A DNA stretch of 6,028 bases from Syntrophomonadaceae bacterium (GTDB lineage Bacteria > Bacillota > Syntrophomonadia > Syntrophomonadales > Syntrophothermaceae): assembly GCA_029907055.1 (NCBI GenBank), contig JARYMO010000098.1, positions 1 through 6,028 on the forward strand, in the 5' to 3' direction. The notes under the pieces were generated by a model that was not told the origin of the DNA, searched no databases, and was given only the letters and a program-made list of their open reading frames with translations. Shown here piece by piece: positions 5,285 to 6,028 of this stretch. A program made the position numbers and the translations under genes. How positions within the stretch are numbered: the stretch's first letter is position 1; every line of letters begins with the position of its first letter.

Positions 5285-5848
5285 ATGGGGAAGGTGATCC
5301 TGGTGACCGGGGGCGCCCGCAGCGGTAAGAGCGCATTTGCTGAGCGACTCTTGCAGGAGGCGGGTGCCCCGGTGCTCTACGTGGCCACTGCCCAGGCCTG
5401 TGACGAAGAGATGGAGGAGCGTATCCGCCGCCACCGGGCGCGGCGGCCCCCCCACTGGAGGACCCTGGAAGGGTTCGCGGGGCTGGGAGATGCGCTGCGG
5501 CGTGATCGGCAGGCGGGGGAAGCGGTGCTGGTGGACTGCCTGACCGTCATGATCACCAACCTGGTGCTGGAGGCTGACCTTGACCAGGCTGCCGAGGTCC
5601 TGGGTCCGGACACGGCCGCCGCCGTCGAGGCGCGGGTGGCTGCCGAGGTGGAGGGACTGCTGCAGGCGCTGGCGGAGAGCGAAGACACCTCGGTGCTGGT
5701 GACCAACGAGGTGGGTATGGGGCTGGTACCCCCCCACCCGCTGGGGCGCCTGTTCCGGGACATCGCGGGCCGGATGAACCAGCTGGCCGCTGCCCGCGCC
5801 GACGAGGTGTACCTGGTGGCCTGCGGCATTCCGCTGCGGCTGAAGTAA
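5285..5848 (+). CDS. cobU: CobU: adenosylcobinamide kinase / adenosylcobinamide-phosphate guanylyltransferase
   Basis: A 187-residue bifunctional enzyme of the late cobalamin pathway. It phosphorylates adenosylcobinamide, then transfers GMP to give AdoCbi-GDP, the substrate for CobS. The P-loop GGARSGKS (9-16) opens the protein. 'YVATAQACDEEMEERIRRHRARRPPHWRTLE' lies at 32-62, and its H50 aligns with the guanylylated His46 of Salmonella CobU. 'LVDCLTVMITNL' follows, and then the family hallmark 'LVTNEVGMGLVP' and 'FRDIAGRMNQLAAARADEVYLVACGIPLRLK' at the C-terminus. Length agrees with the family at about 180 residues. The ATG at 5285 matches the family N-terminus and has AGGAGGA upstream. No cobS, cobC or cobT is adjacent, and no B12 riboswitch is seen upstream, so the gene stands apart from a cob cluster, probably sharing the HAD-gene transcript. 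Confidence 0.95.
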   Translation: MGKVILVTGGARSGKSAFAERLLQEAGAPVLYVATAQACDEEMEERIRRHRARRPPHWRTLEGFAGLGDALRRDRQAGEAVLVDCLTVMITNLVLEADLDQAAEVLGPDTAAAVEARVAAEVEGLLQALAESEDTSVLVTNEVGMGLVPPHPLGRLFRDIAGRMNQLAAARADEVYLVACGIPLRLK

Positions 5849-5893
5849 CCAGGGCGCCTGTCGCATGCGGTGGCAAGTATACTGTACGCATCG

Positions 5894-5922
5894 TTGTCGG
5901 GGCCCGGGGCAGCGCATATAAT
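5894..5922 (+). promoter_or_regulatory. Housekeeping-type promoter before the last gene
   Basis: TTGTCG (5894-5899) and a perfect TATAAT (5917-5922) are separated by 17 bases. Transcription would start near 5929, leaving a leader of about 70 bases before the ATG at 5998. This suggests that the gene has its own transcript and is not only read through from cobU. Confidence 0.75.
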
Positions 5923-5942
5923 ACCTGTGAGAGCGAAGCCGG

Positions 5943-5975
5943 CCGCCTGCGGGGGTGCATGCGCACCCGCGGCGG
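5943..5975 (+). repeat. Leader hairpin before the last gene
   Basis: GGGTGC (5953-5958) and GCACCC (5963-5968) pair perfectly around a four-base loop, and CCGCC (5943-5947) can pair with GGCGG (5971-5975) outside unequal internal loops. The structure lies in the predicted leader, 22 bases before the start codon. No T-run follows, and I recognise no riboswitch class. Confidence 0.4.
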
Positions 5976-5997
5976 AGCAGGCACGGGAGGCGGAGAG

Positions 5998-6028
5998 ATG
6001 TACCCGATTGTGGTCAAGCGGGAACTGG
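5998..6028 (+). CDS. Start of a gene, possibly an NfnA/SudB-type FAD/NAD-binding subunit
   Basis: Only ten codons are present (MYPIVVKREL). GGGAGG (5985-5990) lies 7 bases before the ATG, and a good promoter and leader precede it, so a real gene start is well supported. The N-terminus resembles 'MYKIVEKRELAP', the usual opening of sulfide dehydrogenase / ferredoxin-NADP reductase flavoprotein subunits (COG0543) in Clostridia. Ten residues cannot establish this, so the product name is a suggestion from recalled family starts. Confidence 0.4.
   Translation, partial: MYPIVVKREL

Noticed and set aside
5876..5883. AGTATACT palindrome and a TATACT -10-like site after cobU
   Set aside because: No -35-like sequence lies at a suitable distance, and an eight-base palindrome alone is weak; the TTGTCG/TATAAT pair downstream is much better.
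1..6028. tRNA or rRNA genes, CRISPR array, insertion sequence or phage genes
   Set aside because: No cloverleaf, regularly spaced direct repeats, transposase motifs or terminal inverted repeats were seen; base composition and codon style look uniform throughout.

Overview
The window is GC-rich, densely coding bacterial DNA. It holds five complete genes and two partial ones, plus short intergenic regions with recognisable control signals. The set is an MrfB/MrfA repair pair, an SdpR/SdpI-like pair, a YedF-type protein with a sulfurtransferase-like fold, a COG4087-type soluble HAD protein, CobU, and the start of what may be an Nfn/Sud-type flavoprotein subunit. Strong GGAGG-type ribosome sites precede most genes, and promoters resemble the housekeeping sigma type (TTGnnn, 17-18 bases, TAnAAT). 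Together these suggest a high-GC Bacillota, probably Clostridia-like or a relative of Symbiobacterium or Thermaerobacter. That placement is inference; no marker gene is present.

Layout. Bases 1-302 (+) are the 3' end of an RNase H-fold exonuclease of the YprB/MrfB family. It abuts the complete helicase gene mrfA/yprA (303-2564, +), in the same reading frame, with only one stop codon between them. Convergent to these are sdpR-like (3307-3591, -) and sdpI-like (2615-3310, -), which overlap by ATGA. An imperfect palindrome 36 bases upstream of sdpR is a candidate self-operator. Next on the minus strand is a yedF-like gene (3849-4427), with a good promoter (4509-4537) and two inverted repeats in its short leader. 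A 322-base divergent region (4428-4749) separates it from a plus-strand pair: the soluble HAD protein (4750-5220) and cobU (5285-5848). A large GC hairpin sits between these two, directly before the cobU ribosome site. After cobU come a promoter with a perfect TATAAT, a hairpin-rich leader, and the first ten codons of another gene (from 5998).

How the parts fit. MrfA and MrfB act together in excision repair of DNA damage such as mitomycin C adducts. SdpR/SdpI is a membrane-protein/autorepressor cassette, in Bacillus tied to the SdpC toxin, which is not seen here. YedF carries a TusA-like CPxP domain followed by a DsrE-like domain and is linked to selenium or sulfur trafficking. CobU activates salvaged or newly made cobinamide. 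The HAD protein may only share cobU's transcript. No wholly new multi-gene system is evident. The items most worth a second look are the orphan SdpRI cassette and its operator, the abutting same-frame mrfB/mrfA junction, and the inverted repeats before yedF, the HAD gene and cobU.
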